The position numbers were made by a program, and so were the translations under genes. The notes beneath the pieces are model-generated. The model made no database searches. It was not told the DNA's origin and saw nothing but the letters and a program-made list of their open reading frames with translations. 64,000 bases of DNA from Corydoras sp. C115 (Eukaryota; Chordata; Actinopteri; Siluriformes; Callichthyidae). Below, one piece after another: positions 47,388-59,225 of the stretch. The stretch's first letter is position 1; every line of letters starts with the position of its first letter. Where the stretch lies: assembly GCA_019802505.1 (NCBI GenBank), contig JAFMOC010000007.1:11959501-12023500 (forward strand), in the 5' to 3' direction.

Positions 47388-50300
47388 CTGTCAGGAAATA
47401 ACAATTGGAATACATTTGTATGAAAATGTTACATATTTAAGATGTTTTTTCTGTAATAAACACAGACTCTATCTAATAATAATTTTAATACGACTATGAC
47501 CTAACATTGTGAACGTAATTTCAGATGCAGAACATTTAGTAAAAGTCAAAAGCAAATATATATACAAATTTATATGTATTGTTTTTATTTTAATTTGCAG
47601 TTTGTTAATTTGCTTAAAAATCTTTACATCGGAGCCTCTCCAAAATGCAATCAGTGAGTCAGTGTGAATATCAAGTCAGGTGACACCATATACTCTTGGC
47701 TTGTTATGCCGTTAAAAGTGTTAAAAGATCATAATATATTAAACTTCTTTGCAGAAAATAGGAAAAATATCTAAAGAACTGAGCATAGCAAGAAGTGAGC
47801 AGATGGCAAATAAACTGACTTGCCAGAAACAGCATCCTATCGGATAACTGTTTATAGCAAGAATAAGAGAGTGAGCTGCGTACAGTGCCAATGACCCCCA
47901 CAAATCCATCCACATACTATCATACTATCCTCCAGGAAATCTGTACTGCTCTATTCAACCTACCTCTAAACACCACAGGCATCTTACATTCCACAATCTC
48001 TAATGCCTATTCTCCTTCAACATTCTGTTCTGTTATTTGGAGTTTTCTATTTCTGCGCAAAACATGGCAAGGTACATTCAAGTGTATATTTTATATGCAA
48101 CAGGACAGTTGCAGTGATGATAACACTGGTTTAAACATCGTCATGTTTATGAAATGTAATTAACCATGGTTTAAATATAAAATAACTTACTGTTTTTAAA
48201 ACTTGTTTTACATTATTGTTTTATATTAAATGACTAATATAATTCAAAGAAAAATGTCCATTACATGTCTAAAATGTGTGTATTCATTCACTTATAAAAT
48301 AAAAAAAACATTATCATCATCATATTGATAATGATGATATAACAGCATATTTTTAATATTACTACTACTAATAAATATAACTTATTTTCTTGATCATTCT
48401 CATAACTTAAAATTTAAATTATTCAAATGTATTTTGATTGTTCATACATTCACGAAAAGCACAACTAATAAATAACAATTATATTAATTATAATTTATAT
48501 TAAAGTTCATTAGTAATTAATAATAAGTTAATTGGAATAGATGTTGTATTATAAAAATATATGAAAATTAAGAAAATCTATTTTTAACTGAAAATTTTCA
48601 TTTTAAGAGCAATGTTAGAGTAAATTTTTTTTTAATACATTAAATGTTTTGATATATACATGTTTGATGTTTCAGTTAATGAAAATATCATAAGTTTATA
48701 AATATAATTTTTCACAGGCCTAGTTTTTTATTTGCCAATATATTGTGGGCGTCACTGTGCTTTAAATGTCATGGTTAAAAATGGTAGCCATGGGACACCA
48801 TTGGGTATGATCACATTTAGCCCCGGGGAGATTTATTGCTAACATTTCATGCTGTATAGCTTTATAAATAAAATAAAAACTGATTTGAAAAAACTGAATG
48901 CTGGTAAATTGTGTGTAATAACGGATGGGCTATAATCAGTATATGCTACATTTTTCCAAACATTTATGTTTATTAGTGTTCCTATGTAATGTATAGTCAA
49001 AGGTTTTACAGAAAATAGGCCGATATAAAACATGATTTTCCCACAAAAAAAACACATCAGCTGGTTTATATTTTAAATATATATAGAATTTTACTAACCT
49101 TTCCACGTCTAGATTCAGATAGAGATTTGAGTGGCTCCAGGGTCCTAATGCCAGAATCTTGATTTATTCCAATCACCTGACAGCGAGTACACCTGCCTGT
49201 CACCTTTAACAGCCAATTGCACAAGTATTACATGTTTAAATATTCTGTTTCCTTTATGAACAACATAATCAAATTCAGAATAGGGAGGCTGCACTATTGC
49301 ATCACCAACATTCATTCATTCATTATCTCCCGCTTTATCCTCTATTAGGGTCGCGGTGGGGTTCCCCATGCCCATCCAGGGGAGAACGTCTCGGGCGCTG
49401 GGCAGATAGACCCAGGACAGGGCGCCAATCCATCGCTGGGCACACACTCACTCACACAGACAAACTCTATATGGGGCAATTTTTGAGAATTCAATTGACT
49501 TGATCCATGTTTTTGGATTGTGGGAGGAAACCGGAGAACCCGGAGGAAACCCACGCAGACACGGGGAGAACATGGAAACTCCACCCAGATGGGGATTCGA
49601 ACCGGGAATCCCTAGCGCTGAGAGGCGAACGTGCTAACCACTAAGCCACCGTGCCGCCGCATCACCAACAGTTTAAATATAAATATATCTATATATAGGA
49701 CAGCATAAATTAACAGAACCTGAAAAAGAATGTCCCCAATCTTCAGACCAGACCAGTTTTCTTCTTCAAAAGCTTCTAGACCTGAGATAATGAGGTTGGC
49801 TCGAAAACGATATAGGAGTTGAAGCATGTCAAAGCAAGTACCAGTATTCTCATTGTTCTGTCTGCTGCAAGACAAACTGCATGAGAACTATGAAGCCTGT
49901 TTAGATGCTTGTTTTAAACACACCCAAACAACAATGCATAGTTCACCTTGTGCTAACGTGAAGTCATTGTGCTCAATACCTGTTATCGATGTGACCATGT
50001 AGAAATGCAACACTGGCTCTGTTAATCAGCAAATACTGTGCCTCATTTACCAGAGAAATGGCAGCGGGACAGGAGCCTTCTGAAAACCAGACAGCGACTA
50101 ATATTTAACTTTAAAACTTTTTTATTTTTACTTCAAAATGTGGAATTAAATAGAAAAAATATATATCTACAGAAGACCACTAGCATGAAATTTCTACAAT
50201 GAATAAAAATACAGTTAATTGACATTATATATCTATATAAAACTGTAAATGAAATGCTATAAGAAAAAGACTTATACCTATATTTTTTGAACTCCTTTTC

Positions 50301-51763
50301 ATTGTTCGACAAAAGCTAGAGCTCTGTCTAATGAGAGAGCAAGGTTTTCCTAAGAACTTAGAAAGCCATGTTGACACTTTCTCACCACAATCAACAGTCT
50401 GTACTCTGAAACATTAGGAAATGTAATTGATTACTTTTATTCTGACTCCTTACAAGTGTCATTTTTACCTCTTTTTTAAAGGTCACAGTTAGATGTGCTA
50501 ATTTCCCCACACACAGATGTGCCAAGCAGTCATATGTAAAAAGGTCAAGTCACACTACAAACATAGACAACTATTACATCATTCAGTTGATTTCATTTTT
50601 GCTGACACTAAATGTAGTGTAGAGGGTGCAATTATGTGCATGGGTGGGTGATCTGTGCAGTGCAAACTAATTGGTCTTCACTGCAATGACATTTAAGTTT
50701 AACTTGAACAAGCAGTATATGCAGTATTTATTTCAAGTGGGTCAGAGTACTGCTTTGTAGTTCTGAAGTCTTTTAAATTTTAAATTGTAGTTAAGCACAC
50801 AATTACTGAGCACTTAATTTAATTAAAAATATTTTGGGAAATGCACTACTGTTTGTTTAAAGTCATTTACAGGATTAAATGCTGAGCTACTATACCCTAA
50901 ATACTATTATTATTTATACAACTATTATTGCTATACTATTAATTATTATTTATAAAATATATTATTGCCCTGTTTTGTCACTTATATTAGTTTGTTCAGT
51001 TTGGACCTGACTGCATTTTTGCTTATTCTTGGTCACGTCAGAAATCAATCTTAAGAAAAATGAATTCTACACACCTGTCCCCACAGACCTTGCTTTGGTA
51101 TGTTTTTAGTGCAGAACTTTCTATACTGACCTCCAACGGAAGAGAAATAGGATCCATACCTGTGATATCAGTAAGTTATAATATCAGCACATATTCAGAT
51201 ATTAAGATGTGCATTTTGTGCATTATATTGGTACACATATTTAATGGACCTACACAATGCAAGGTTTATTTTTTACCAGTGCACACTTACATCTTTTACA
51301 ATATAACCTGCTCTGTTAATGAGTAAACCAGGTTTTAAATGACCTTTCCATGTGGTAAAGATATAGCTTTAATGTAAGCATTTTGTTTTTGGTGTTATAT
51401 CCATAACTTTCATATCCATAACTTTTAATTAAATTAGCTTGGAATCAAAATCTCTGACCTGAGGCTTCAAGATGTAGTGTGGAGGAGGATATGCAGATGC
51501 GTGGCTGTATAAGAGGCAGTCTGGGTTCTTGTTTCTGACTCAGACACACTCCATTTTCATTTATAACCATCCAAATGCGGTCATATAACAGACCCTGTGG
51601 CCCTAAAGGCCATTCTGTTACCTGTGGATGCAAACAAGTTATTGATTTAATGTTAAAATCAGAAGAGAACAATAAAAAACTTTTAAAATTCACAACTGTT
51701 GTTTTTCCCCTCAGCATTTATGAAGAATTTAAAGTGGGAGCAATACAATATACTGTACACATA

Positions 51764-51805
<42 letters not shown>

Positions 51806-54800
51806 TATATTTAAAGATATAATATTTGCATAAAAATGGTGAATCAAAAGGAGCCAGTAAAAGTAGCAGTAAGATATACAATAAAAAGACAGCAACAATA
51901 GGATACATAAGCAATAAATCATGCCAGAAAGATGTATGAATATAAACAACATCAATAAAATATAAATGAATGCTATTTCTGTAGTCGCTGCAACCACAAA
52001 ATAAAGAGAAAAATGTCATGGGCAGTAAAATATGTAAAAAAAGATTTTAAAACATTATTTAAGGTTTACTGTACCTCAAATGCAGCACATGACTTTATAG
52101 GGTATATGAAAATGTTTGTTAATTTATAGGGAGTGTCACTGATGTTTTTGGGATTTTGAACCATTTCTAGTGAAAGGGCTTTGCTGTCAGGAGCAGCAGA
52201 CATCTGTAGTTTGTCTTTTGCAGGTTCAGATGTCTTATGTAGTAACGAGGTCAGTTTCTTAGTGTCCGAGGTCACTAAAACCTCAGTTGCTGATAAGTCT
52301 GTAAGTCTCTCTTGGTTGAATTTCAGTGGTTTTTCTATAAAGCAGTCAACAATAAATTTAAAAAAACACTGACAGTCTTCAAAGGTTGACATGTACCCAA
52401 AGGATATGCGAATGGAACCAGTGGGGCTGCCCTCAATCAGGTCAACGTTGTCTCCACAGATATGACCTGCCTACATTCAAATACACACAGAAAAGCGTTA
52501 AGAATGACTTCAGGTATTTTTTAAATGATGTGTACAAAAAAAAAACTCTACAAACCTGTAAATTCCTCTTCACATCTTGGTTGCTAATAGCTAAATACCT
52601 TTGACAGGCACCTGTGTTACAAAAACAGCCAGTGCGCAGATGAATATTGAACAGACAGGCCATTTTGTCAACCTGAGGATCAAACAAGGGTTAACATATG
52701 AAAATTAAATAATCTGAGTAAGGCAATTATCTAGGGGAAACACGATGTATCAGTGAATTATAAAAATGTTCTCTACCAGGGTGCTTCCCAAGAGACAAAA
52801 CTCTGACGGTACTTAACCTGTGAATATCCAACCACATCCCCATGGCAGTCCAGTAAATTAAAGTTAAGGATAGCACCTTGCTCTGTTATTTTCTCAAACT
52901 CATTGTCACAGTAGATCTGAGCCACTGGTTGTCCATTGCAATGGCACAGGCAAGAAAGGATCATGTAGGTATATCGGGCTAAACCAAAAGTGTGTAGCTG
53001 TATATTCATCATGCTTCCTACAAAATAAAACGATTATATTAATGATAGTATAAAATAACTGTTATTAATTTTTTTTTCTGATTAATTAACAATAAAGTTT
53101 TTTTTATACCAGTGAGTCTGAGAAGAGCATCAAAACCATAGTGGAGAGAAATAATATCTAGGAATGAAATGGTGCCATCTTCAAACCTAATATTATCAAA
53201 AAGAAAATAAATCAACACAAAATAAATACAGCAATCTACACCTACCAACTAATGCATTAGGTTAACATCCTTGTTTTTCTATGCATGTTATTAGTTCCAC
53301 ACCACATAAATACACTTTGTAGTTCTACAAATATAAACGTTAGTCCATCTGTTTCTCTGTACGTAAACTAAATCGACATGATTATGTGTTCGTGAATGTG
53401 ACGCTGATATTCTGAGCAGACTGGGCGGAGAGAAGTGTTGCAGGAATTTGGAACTCCCTGTGCTATTAGACACCTTTATTTACCTTATTGCTTCATATTG
53501 TAGATATTGTAGAAATGTCAAAGACTTATCGAGTTCAAGTTCAGTTTTTTTATATGGCAATTTAAAAAAATCTGCATTGTCTTAAAGCAGTTTTACACTG
53601 TTTCTGCATCTGTTCTCACAGAATGCTTCCCACAAGAAGGTGGTTATTAGCAGTGACACCAAGGTGTTTAAAAAGTCAAGTAGCACTGCTGGGTCTGATC
53701 AACCCATTTCAGCAAAACACCCCCACAACAATGTCACTGTACTGCTGAGAATCACCCACCATCAAAACAATCTCTGCTCTGTGGAGGACTTGGGGGGTTG
53801 TGACTGGACTGTTACTTGTAGAACAACAAGATGCATCTACATGATAAGTTGAACTGATGTAATAAATACAGTTGTGATCAAATTTATTCAACCCCCACTG
53901 AAATAAAGTGTTTTGGCCAGTTTGACATTGATTTGGATCATTTCAGTCATCTTATTTACAATTATATCAAAGAGGCACTTATAAATTAGACAAATATAAC
54001 ATAATATTTATGATGGAATAACCACAAATGTCTTTACTGTGCTCACATCATTATCAGTTTTATTCAACCCCCTAGTGACATTATTTTTTAGTACTTAGTA
54101 CAACATCCTTTTCCAGTTATGACAGCTTTCAAGCGTGAAGCATAGCTTGACACAAGTGTCTTGCAGCGACCTATGGGTATCTTAGCCCATTCTTCATGGG
54201 CAAAAGCCTCCAGTTCAGTCACATTCCTAGGCTTGCACACTGCAACTGCCTTCTTTAGGTCCCACCAGAGGTTCTCAATTGGATTTAAGTCTGGTGATTG
54301 CGATGGCCACTCTAGAATGTTCCAGCCTTTCATGTTCAACCATGCTCTAGTGGACTTGGATGTGTGCTTCGGATCATTGTCCTGTTGGAAGGTCCAACGT
54401 CTCCCAAGCCGCAGGTTTGTGACTGACTCCATCACATTTTCCTCCAAGATCTCCTGGTACTGAAGGGAATTCATGGTACCCTGCACACGTTGAAGCTTTC
54501 CTGTACCATTAGAAGCAAAACAGCCCCAAAGCATAATTGACCCCCCGCCATGCTTCACAGTAGGCAAGGTGTTCTTTTGTTCATAAGCCTGGTTCTTCCT
54601 CCTCCAAACATAGCGCTGGTCCATTGTCCCAAACAGTTCTAATTTAGTTTCATCTGACCACAGTACACTGTCCCAAAACCTTTGTGGCTTGTCCACATGA
54701 CTTTTGGCATACTGCAGTCGACTTTTCTTGTTCTTTGGAGTCAGCAAGGGGGTGCGCCTGGGAGTTCTGGCATGGAGGTCTTCGTTATGCAGTGCGCGCC

Positions 54801-56470
54801 TTATTGTCTGAGCTGAAACTTCAGTGCCCACATCTGACAGGTCTTTTTTCAGTTCCTTAGCAGTCACGCGGGGATTTTTCTCCACATTACGCTTCAGGTA
54901 GCGCACAGCAGTCGCAGTCAGGATCTTCTTTCTGCCACGACCAGGTAACGTTTCCACTGTGCCCTTTAACTTGAACTTGCGAATGATACTTCCGATAGTG
55001 TCTCTTGGAATATTTAACAACTTTGCAATCTTTTTATATCCATTGCCATTCTTGTGAAGAGCAATAACCTCTTCTCTTGTCTTCTGGGACCATTCTCTTG
55101 CCTTCACCATGCTTGTAAACACACCAGTAGATGTCTAGAAGGAGCTGAGTATCACAGTCCTTTTAAATCTGCCTAATTGGTGCTTATCATGCTTGATTGC
55201 TGCTCGTTGACATCCACAGGTGTTTTCAATACCTGATTGAAAACACTGGAATGAACCTCTGTTCTTATGAGTGGTAGTTGTAAAGGGGTTGAATAATTGT
55301 GTCAATGAAGAAATCACAAAAAGGCCATTTAATACTTTATGACAAAAACAATTGATGCTATCTTAGTTGCATTTAGTTCTTTAACAAGTCCTTGTAAGAT
55401 TTCATTATGAACACAATTACAAATGTGCACTGAATTCCATAAAACCCTTCGCAGCATTGGGGGTTGAATAAATTTGATCACAACTGTAAGTGTGAAAACA
55501 AGGAGGTGCACCTTTGTCTGATGATTGAATTAATTACTAAACAGGTCAATTAGTTCATTAATAAAGAGTACCTGCTAACTATGTCTGTCTTTGGTATAAA
55601 ATAGTCTTCTCCCACAAGATACGCTGCTGCTGTTCCTCCACCAAAATAACACTTTCTTAAATATACAGCTGCCTCATTTCTCACCAACAACGCACCAAGT
55701 CCAGTAGGAAAGCCAAACATTTTATAGAAAGAGATAGTTACAAAGTCAGCTGGGTACTGCTTTAGGTCCAATGGTGAACATCCAGCAAAACTGGCAGCAT
55801 CTAGAAGAACAAACCATCGTCCTTTGTGCTGGCATGCTGGATACAACCTCTGAGACTGAATCCCTTGAATATAGTTCAGTGGATATTTCCGTCCAGAGAA
55901 GTTGCTCTGTGCAGGGTAACAGAATAGATGTGGCACTAAAGATTTATGTTCTCTTTTGATGTGCTCATTGTTTTCTTTGGTCCTCAATTCTATTTCATGG
56001 GGAAAGACGGGCACTGATTTTACTCCCTTAGGTCCAGTTATTCCCCGTATGCCCACCACAGATGTGTGGTTGTCTGTAAGGTAGCAGAACTGACTTCCTG
56101 AGCATTCTTCACCAGCAGCCATCCAGGGTAAAGAGTCAGCCACCAGTTTAAGAGCTGCTGTACAGCCAGCAGTGAAAATAACTGAGTATTCCTCAGGGCT
56201 GGTGTTAAAGTGTTCCAGTATCCTAAGGGGTGAATGGAACATGATGAGCATGCTGAGCGGTGTACAACAGCACAAACGCTTAAACATAATACATGATATA
56301 TTAAATAAATGTAACACATTTATAGTGTCATGCAGACTGACATATATATAGTCAGACACCCCATTACCTGTATCTAACGCGTTCAACTGTGTCATGTGTC
56401 AGCCTGCTACTGGGATTATGACTGTGGGGGTTTCCTACAAGAAATATTTAATATAAGAATAATTAGATAC

Positions 56471-56547
<77 letters not shown>

Positions 56548-56876
56548 ATATATACTCTGTCCCATACATATATACTCTCTCTCTCTCTCTCGCTCTCAGA
56601 AATACAGAAATACAAATGTCAACTGGTGAATTTTACTTTAGGACAAAGCGAAATGGTGGTTTACATCAGCAGAAAAAACAAAATTGCACAAACAACAGAT
56701 GCTGATGTGATCAAGATTTTTAGCCAACTGGTCAAATCTAGAATTTAAATGATTTTAACTTTTATAAAAGTATGAATGATTTAGACACTTTTAAATCGTT
56801 ATGGTGCTGCGGGGAAGCAGTATGCTTATTTAAAGATGATGAGCTCTGCTTTGCACCTGTTTTTACCTAAATGTAG

Positions 56877-56907
<31 letters not shown>

Positions 56908-56948
56908 TTAATACAAAATAAAGTGTCGTTAAAAAGTAAAAAAAAAGA

Positions 56949-56999
<51 letters not shown>

Positions 57000-57404
57000 C
57001 AAAACATATTTGCATATTTGCAAAAGTAGCACCTCTGCAATGCAATGGGCAAAAGATTGTTGAGAATGTGTTTACTTATTCATTCATTCATTTTCTAATC
57101 CTGTTATCCTAATTATATCTCGGTGTTGTTGTTTATTCCAGTTTTCGCGAGGTGAAAGAGAAGGACAGTGTAGAGGGTTACCATATTAAACACAAACAGA
57201 CAAACACATCCACTCACACATTCACAAACACGGACAATTAATTATAATTTTTTAATCCACAGTATAAAGTTATCCACAATTCACCAAGCAAATTCTACAC
57301 AGATAGAGAGAGAAAAAGCAAACAGAATGTCTACTCTGTCAGAGACTAAAACCCTGAAACTTTTTTTGTGAGGCAAAGTGTTAACCACTGTGCCGACAAT
57401 TTAT

Positions 57405-57478
<74 letters not shown>

Positions 57479-58115
57479 CACACCTTCCATTAGTTATGAC
57501 GGTAACTAACCGTAAATATTCCTGCTTATATCCTCATGATATGCTTTGATCTGGGATTCAGGAAAAAGTGTGGTTCCCGCATGGTCAAGGTAGGTAATGT
57601 CTGTGTAATCAAAAGAAAGATGATGATAAATTTAATATTTATTTATTATTATTATTACTACTAATGTAATGTAATGTATTGTAAACAGGACAAATACTTA
57701 AGAAAAGCAAGTTACAGTAAAAGAAGAATCTCCTATATAAAGGAATCGAACATGGAAAAAGATATCAGCATATTGAGGTGTTTATTGTCAGTGATGACGT
57801 ATTATGAACAGTAGAGGGCGCGTTAACCCATTTCAACTAATTACAAAGTAATCACATTTAATAAACTACAAATGATTTTTAAATAAAGAGCATGAACGTC
57901 ATTACAATCTTGCGTTGCCATTTATCCTCTTTAAAGTGGCAGCAGATAAGGTTTTCTTGCTGAAACGGAGCTGAATGAGACTTTTTTTTACCTTTTATTC
58001 TGGAGAATTCGCAGCGGATCAGTTCTGGCTGTTCAAAACCGAAACCATAATACGGCCAGATTTGTTTAAAGCTTTCAAATGTGCACAGGCGGCTGAATTC
58101 ACTCTCTGCCTCCAT
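47241..58115 (-). CDS. mocos: mocos: molybdenum cofactor sulfurase, complete coding sequence in 15 exons
   Basis: MOCOS transfers sulfur to the Mo cofactor of xanthine dehydrogenase and aldehyde oxidase. Coding exons in order: 57992-58115, 57511-57600, 56368-56434, 55572-56222, 53110-53186, 52818-53017, 52556-52672, 52075-52470, 51459-51621, 51075-51159, 50278-50405, 49980-50079, 49720-49861, 49099-49203, 47241-47387. They total 2592 nt, 863 codons plus stop, in phase throughout. The N-terminal aminotransferase-class-V domain has the PLP lysine in SFYKMFGFPTG (K about 261) and the sulfur-carrying cysteine region GCFCNTGACQ (about 418-427). The C-terminal MOSC part has YPIKSCAAFEV, LLYDRIWMVI, LSQKQEPRL, FRANLIISG and RCTRCQVI. 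Human MOCOS is 888 aa. The start is the first ATG after an in-frame stop. Confidence 0.97.
49311..49658 (-). mobile_element. DANA-like SINE, copy 13, in mocos intron 13
   Basis: Full length, flanked by the exact 12-bp duplication gcatcaccaaca (49299-49310, 49659-49670). It lies 62 bases from the donor of exon 13 and is on the same strand as mocos. Confidence 0.95.
49720..49861 (-). CDS. mocos: mocos exon 13 with tandem (NAGNAG) acceptor
   Basis: It encodes QNNENTGTCFDMLQLLYRFR, ANLIISGLEAFEEENW and KIGDILFQ of the MOSC domain. The acceptor reads TTGCAGCAG/ACAGAAC. Use of the first AG would add one codon (SerArg instead of Arg at the junction) without changing frame. Confidence 0.93.
51767..51804. 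repeat. (CA)n microsatellite in mocos intron 8
   Basis: About 38 bases of CA repeats. Confidence 0.95.
52556..52672 (-). CDS. mocos: mocos exon 7: active-site cysteine exon
   Basis: The 39-codon exon VDKMACLFNIHLRTGCFCNT continues GACQRYLAISNQDVKR. The GCFCNTGACQ stretch carries the cysteine that forms the enzyme persulfide in this family. It is flanked by a clean CAG acceptor and a CAG/GTTTG donor. Confidence 0.95.
53290..53866. mobile_element. Family X repeat, split by transposon B
   Basis: It shares tttgtagttctacaaatata, gttagtccatctgtttctct and actgttacttgtagaacaac with the other family X copies. The last part continues after transposon B at 55489 (gtgtgaaaacaaggaggtgc). This shows the relative age: transposon B is younger. 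Confidence 0.55.
53869..55486 (-). mobile_element. Tc1-like transposon B, 1618 bp, full length, intact transposase
   Basis: TA flanks both ends (53867-53868, 55487-55488). The outer ends match as inverted repeats over at least 28 bases: cagttgtgatcaaatttatt then caaccccc, and the reverse at 55459-55486. Inner copies of the motif (cagttttattcaacccccta at 54055; aggggttgaataattgtgtc at 55276) give the IR/DR layout. It lies in mocos intron 4, on the same strand as mocos, and has landed inside an older family X repeat (53290-53866 and 55489-55530). Confidence 0.95.
54088..55122 (-). CDS. Tc1-like transposase B, uninterrupted 344-codon frame
   Basis: A cut-and-paste DDE transposase that acts on the inverted repeats of its own element. 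The paired-like DNA-binding region has KKIAKLLNIPRDTIGSIIRK (about 29-48) and GRGRKKILTATAVRYLKRN (second helix set), with GRKK resembling the GRPR-like hook. The catalytic triad is visible: D in VLWSDETKLELFG, D in QQDNDPKHTSKST and E in QSPDLNPIENLWWDL. The glycine-rich KHGGGSIMLWGCFA box between them is present. The length matches the usual 340 or so residues. The true start is probably the second methionine (MVKAREWSQ) at codon 5. The frame has no stop or shift. Whether it is expressed is unknown. Confidence 0.95.
   Translation of the reverse strand: MFTSMVKAREWSQKTREEVIALHKNGNGYKKIAKLLNIPRDTIGSIIRKFKLKGTVETLPGRGRKKILTATAVRYLKRNVEKNPRVTAKELKKDLSDVGTEVSAQTIRRALHNEDLHARTPRRTPLLTPKNKKSRLQYAKSHVDKPQRFWDSVLWSDETKLELFGTMDQRYVWRRKNQAYEQKNTLPTVKHGGGSIMLWGCFASNGTGKLQRVQGTMNSLQYQEILEENVMESVTNLRLGRRWTFQQDNDPKHTSKSTRAWLNMKGWNILEWPSQSPDLNPIENLWWDLKKAVAVCKPRNVTELEAFAHEEWAKIPIGRCKTLVSSYASRLKAVITGKGCCTKY
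55572..56222 (-). CDS. mocos: mocos exon 4: PLP-binding aminotransferase-like core
   Basis: This 217-codon exon is the largest of the gene. It begins RILEHFNTSPEEYSVIFTAG and contains FCYLTDNHTSVVGIRG, LFCYPAQSNFSGRKYPL, the LLDAAS motif (aspartate to the PLP ring nitrogen) and SFYKMFGFPTG with the Schiff-base lysine. It ends with an AG/GTACTC donor in phase 2. No internal break is seen. Confidence 0.96.
56470..56595. repeat. (CT)n, (CA)n and second (CT)n microsatellites
   Basis: A compound simple repeat in mocos intron 2: CT for about 34 bases, CA for about 42, then ctctctctct again near 56575. Confidence 0.95.
56952..56996. repeat. (CT)n followed by (AT)n
   Basis: Simple compound repeat in mocos intron 2; a (TTTA)n run lies just before it at 56878-56910. 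Confidence 0.95.
57075..57398 (-). mobile_element. Degraded older tRNA-derived SINE in mocos intron 2
   Basis: It begins with (ATTC)n and ttttctaatcctgttatcct and ends gaggcaaagtgttaaccact followed by gtgccgac, which is the head of a DANA-like SINE read backwards. The interior is heavily mutated. Confidence 0.55.
57405..57476. repeat. (TA)n microsatellite next to a mocos exon
   Basis: About 70 bases of TA, ending 35 bases from the donor of mocos exon 2. Confidence 0.95.
57808..57821 (+). promoter_or_regulatory. CTCF-like motif in mocos intron 1
   Basis: acagtagagggcgc carries the strong core TAGAGGGCGC of vertebrate CTCF sites; the first positions fit the consensus less well. A CRE-like tgatgacgta is 15 bases to the left. 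Motif evidence only. Confidence 0.35.
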
Positions 58116-58330
58116 TATGTCGAAATGTCAAACACCCCGGCAGTCACTTTACAGATGACAACTCCGGGTAAAGACTTCCCTGCCAGACTACAGAGTCCAG
58201 AGTCCACATTTAAAGTTAAGAGAACTGGTCTCACATGCCACCAGGAATAAAATGTCTACCGGCTGCATTTGGTGGAGCTTGTTTGACGAGCTTTAAACCC
58301 AGCGGTTAGCTACTTCATCCCAAACAAGTT
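58116..58330 (-). promoter_or_regulatory. mocos: mocos promoter/5'UTR region
   Basis: The region upstream of the mocos ATG is non-repetitive and less AT-rich than its surroundings, up to about 58320. A plus-strand ATG at 58125 opens a 41-codon frame in the other direction (see findings). No TATA box stands out. Confidence 0.4.
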
Positions 58331-58507
58331 CACTTCTGTTTACATAAGGGATTCTTGTTTCATAAAAGGATTATGTTTTTTCTTATATAATACAATCACA
58401 ATTCAATCACTTTGAAATTATGGTTTACTTTCAAATTCAAACTAATTATTATTTTATTACTTTAAGTTTGGTTTGAAAGCCTGGAATCCGGAAATTTCCA
58501 TCTTTTT

Positions 58508-58873
58508 CATTCATTCATTCATTCATTCATTCATTCATTATCTCCCGCTTTATCCTCTATTAGGGTCGCGGTGGGGTTCCCCATGCCCATCCAGGGGAGA
58601 ACGTCTCGGGCGCTGGGCAGATAGACCCAGGACAGGGCGCCAATCCATCGCTGGGTACACACTCACACACTCAAACACACTCTATATGGGGCAATTTAGA
58701 GAACTCAATTAACTTGATCCATGTTTTTGGTCTGTGGAAGGAAACCGGAGAACCCGGAGGAAACCTACGCGGACATGGGGAGAACATGGAAACTCCACCC
58801 AGATGGGGATTCGAACCGGGAATCCCTAGCGCTGAGAGGCGAACGTGCTAACCACTAAGCCACAGTGCTGCCC
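58508..58873 (-). mobile_element. DANA-like SINE, copy 14, full length
   Basis: Long (TCAT)n tail at the left, head at the right. The direct repeat gaaatttccatctt flanks it (58492-58505 and 58874-58887). Confidence 0.95.
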
Positions 58874-59154
58874 GAAATTTCCATCTTGAAACAGAAAATT
58901 AATTTGTTGGCTTTATTTCAATGTAATTCACTTTGGAGTCTCAAAGTATTTTACACATAAAGCTCTACAACATTAGACTAGTTTTGATGGAATTTAAGCC
59001 ATGTAGTCTAAGTAGCGTTTCTTCTGTGTGAACTTTATTATGTTGTAGTATAAATGCTTTAAATATACAAAAATAATTAAAAAACTTACATTGGGTTCCA
59101 CCATATGAAATACTATTTTTTGCACTTGTTGTTGTCATTTGAGTTTTTTATATT

Positions 59155-59225
59155 TCAGAATCAAAATTAGAATACTTCATTAATGCCTGGGGGAAATTTG
59201 TAGCCATTACAGATACCCCATTTTC
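59155..59225 (-). mobile_element. LINE 3' tail remnant, minus strand
   Basis: tcagaatcaaaattagaata followed by cttcattaatgcctggggga is the reverse of the LINE 3' end seen at 880-945. Confidence 0.5.

Noticed and set aside
47885..48163. 92-codon plus-strand frame inside the last mocos intron
   Set aside because: No recognisable domain and low-complexity start; it lies on the opposite strand of an intron.
55550..56395. A single-exon 281-codon gene starting MTQLNALDTGNGV
   Set aside because: Its first part reads through intron 3 of mocos; only 55572-56222 is exon, joined to 56368-56434 by consensus splice sites.
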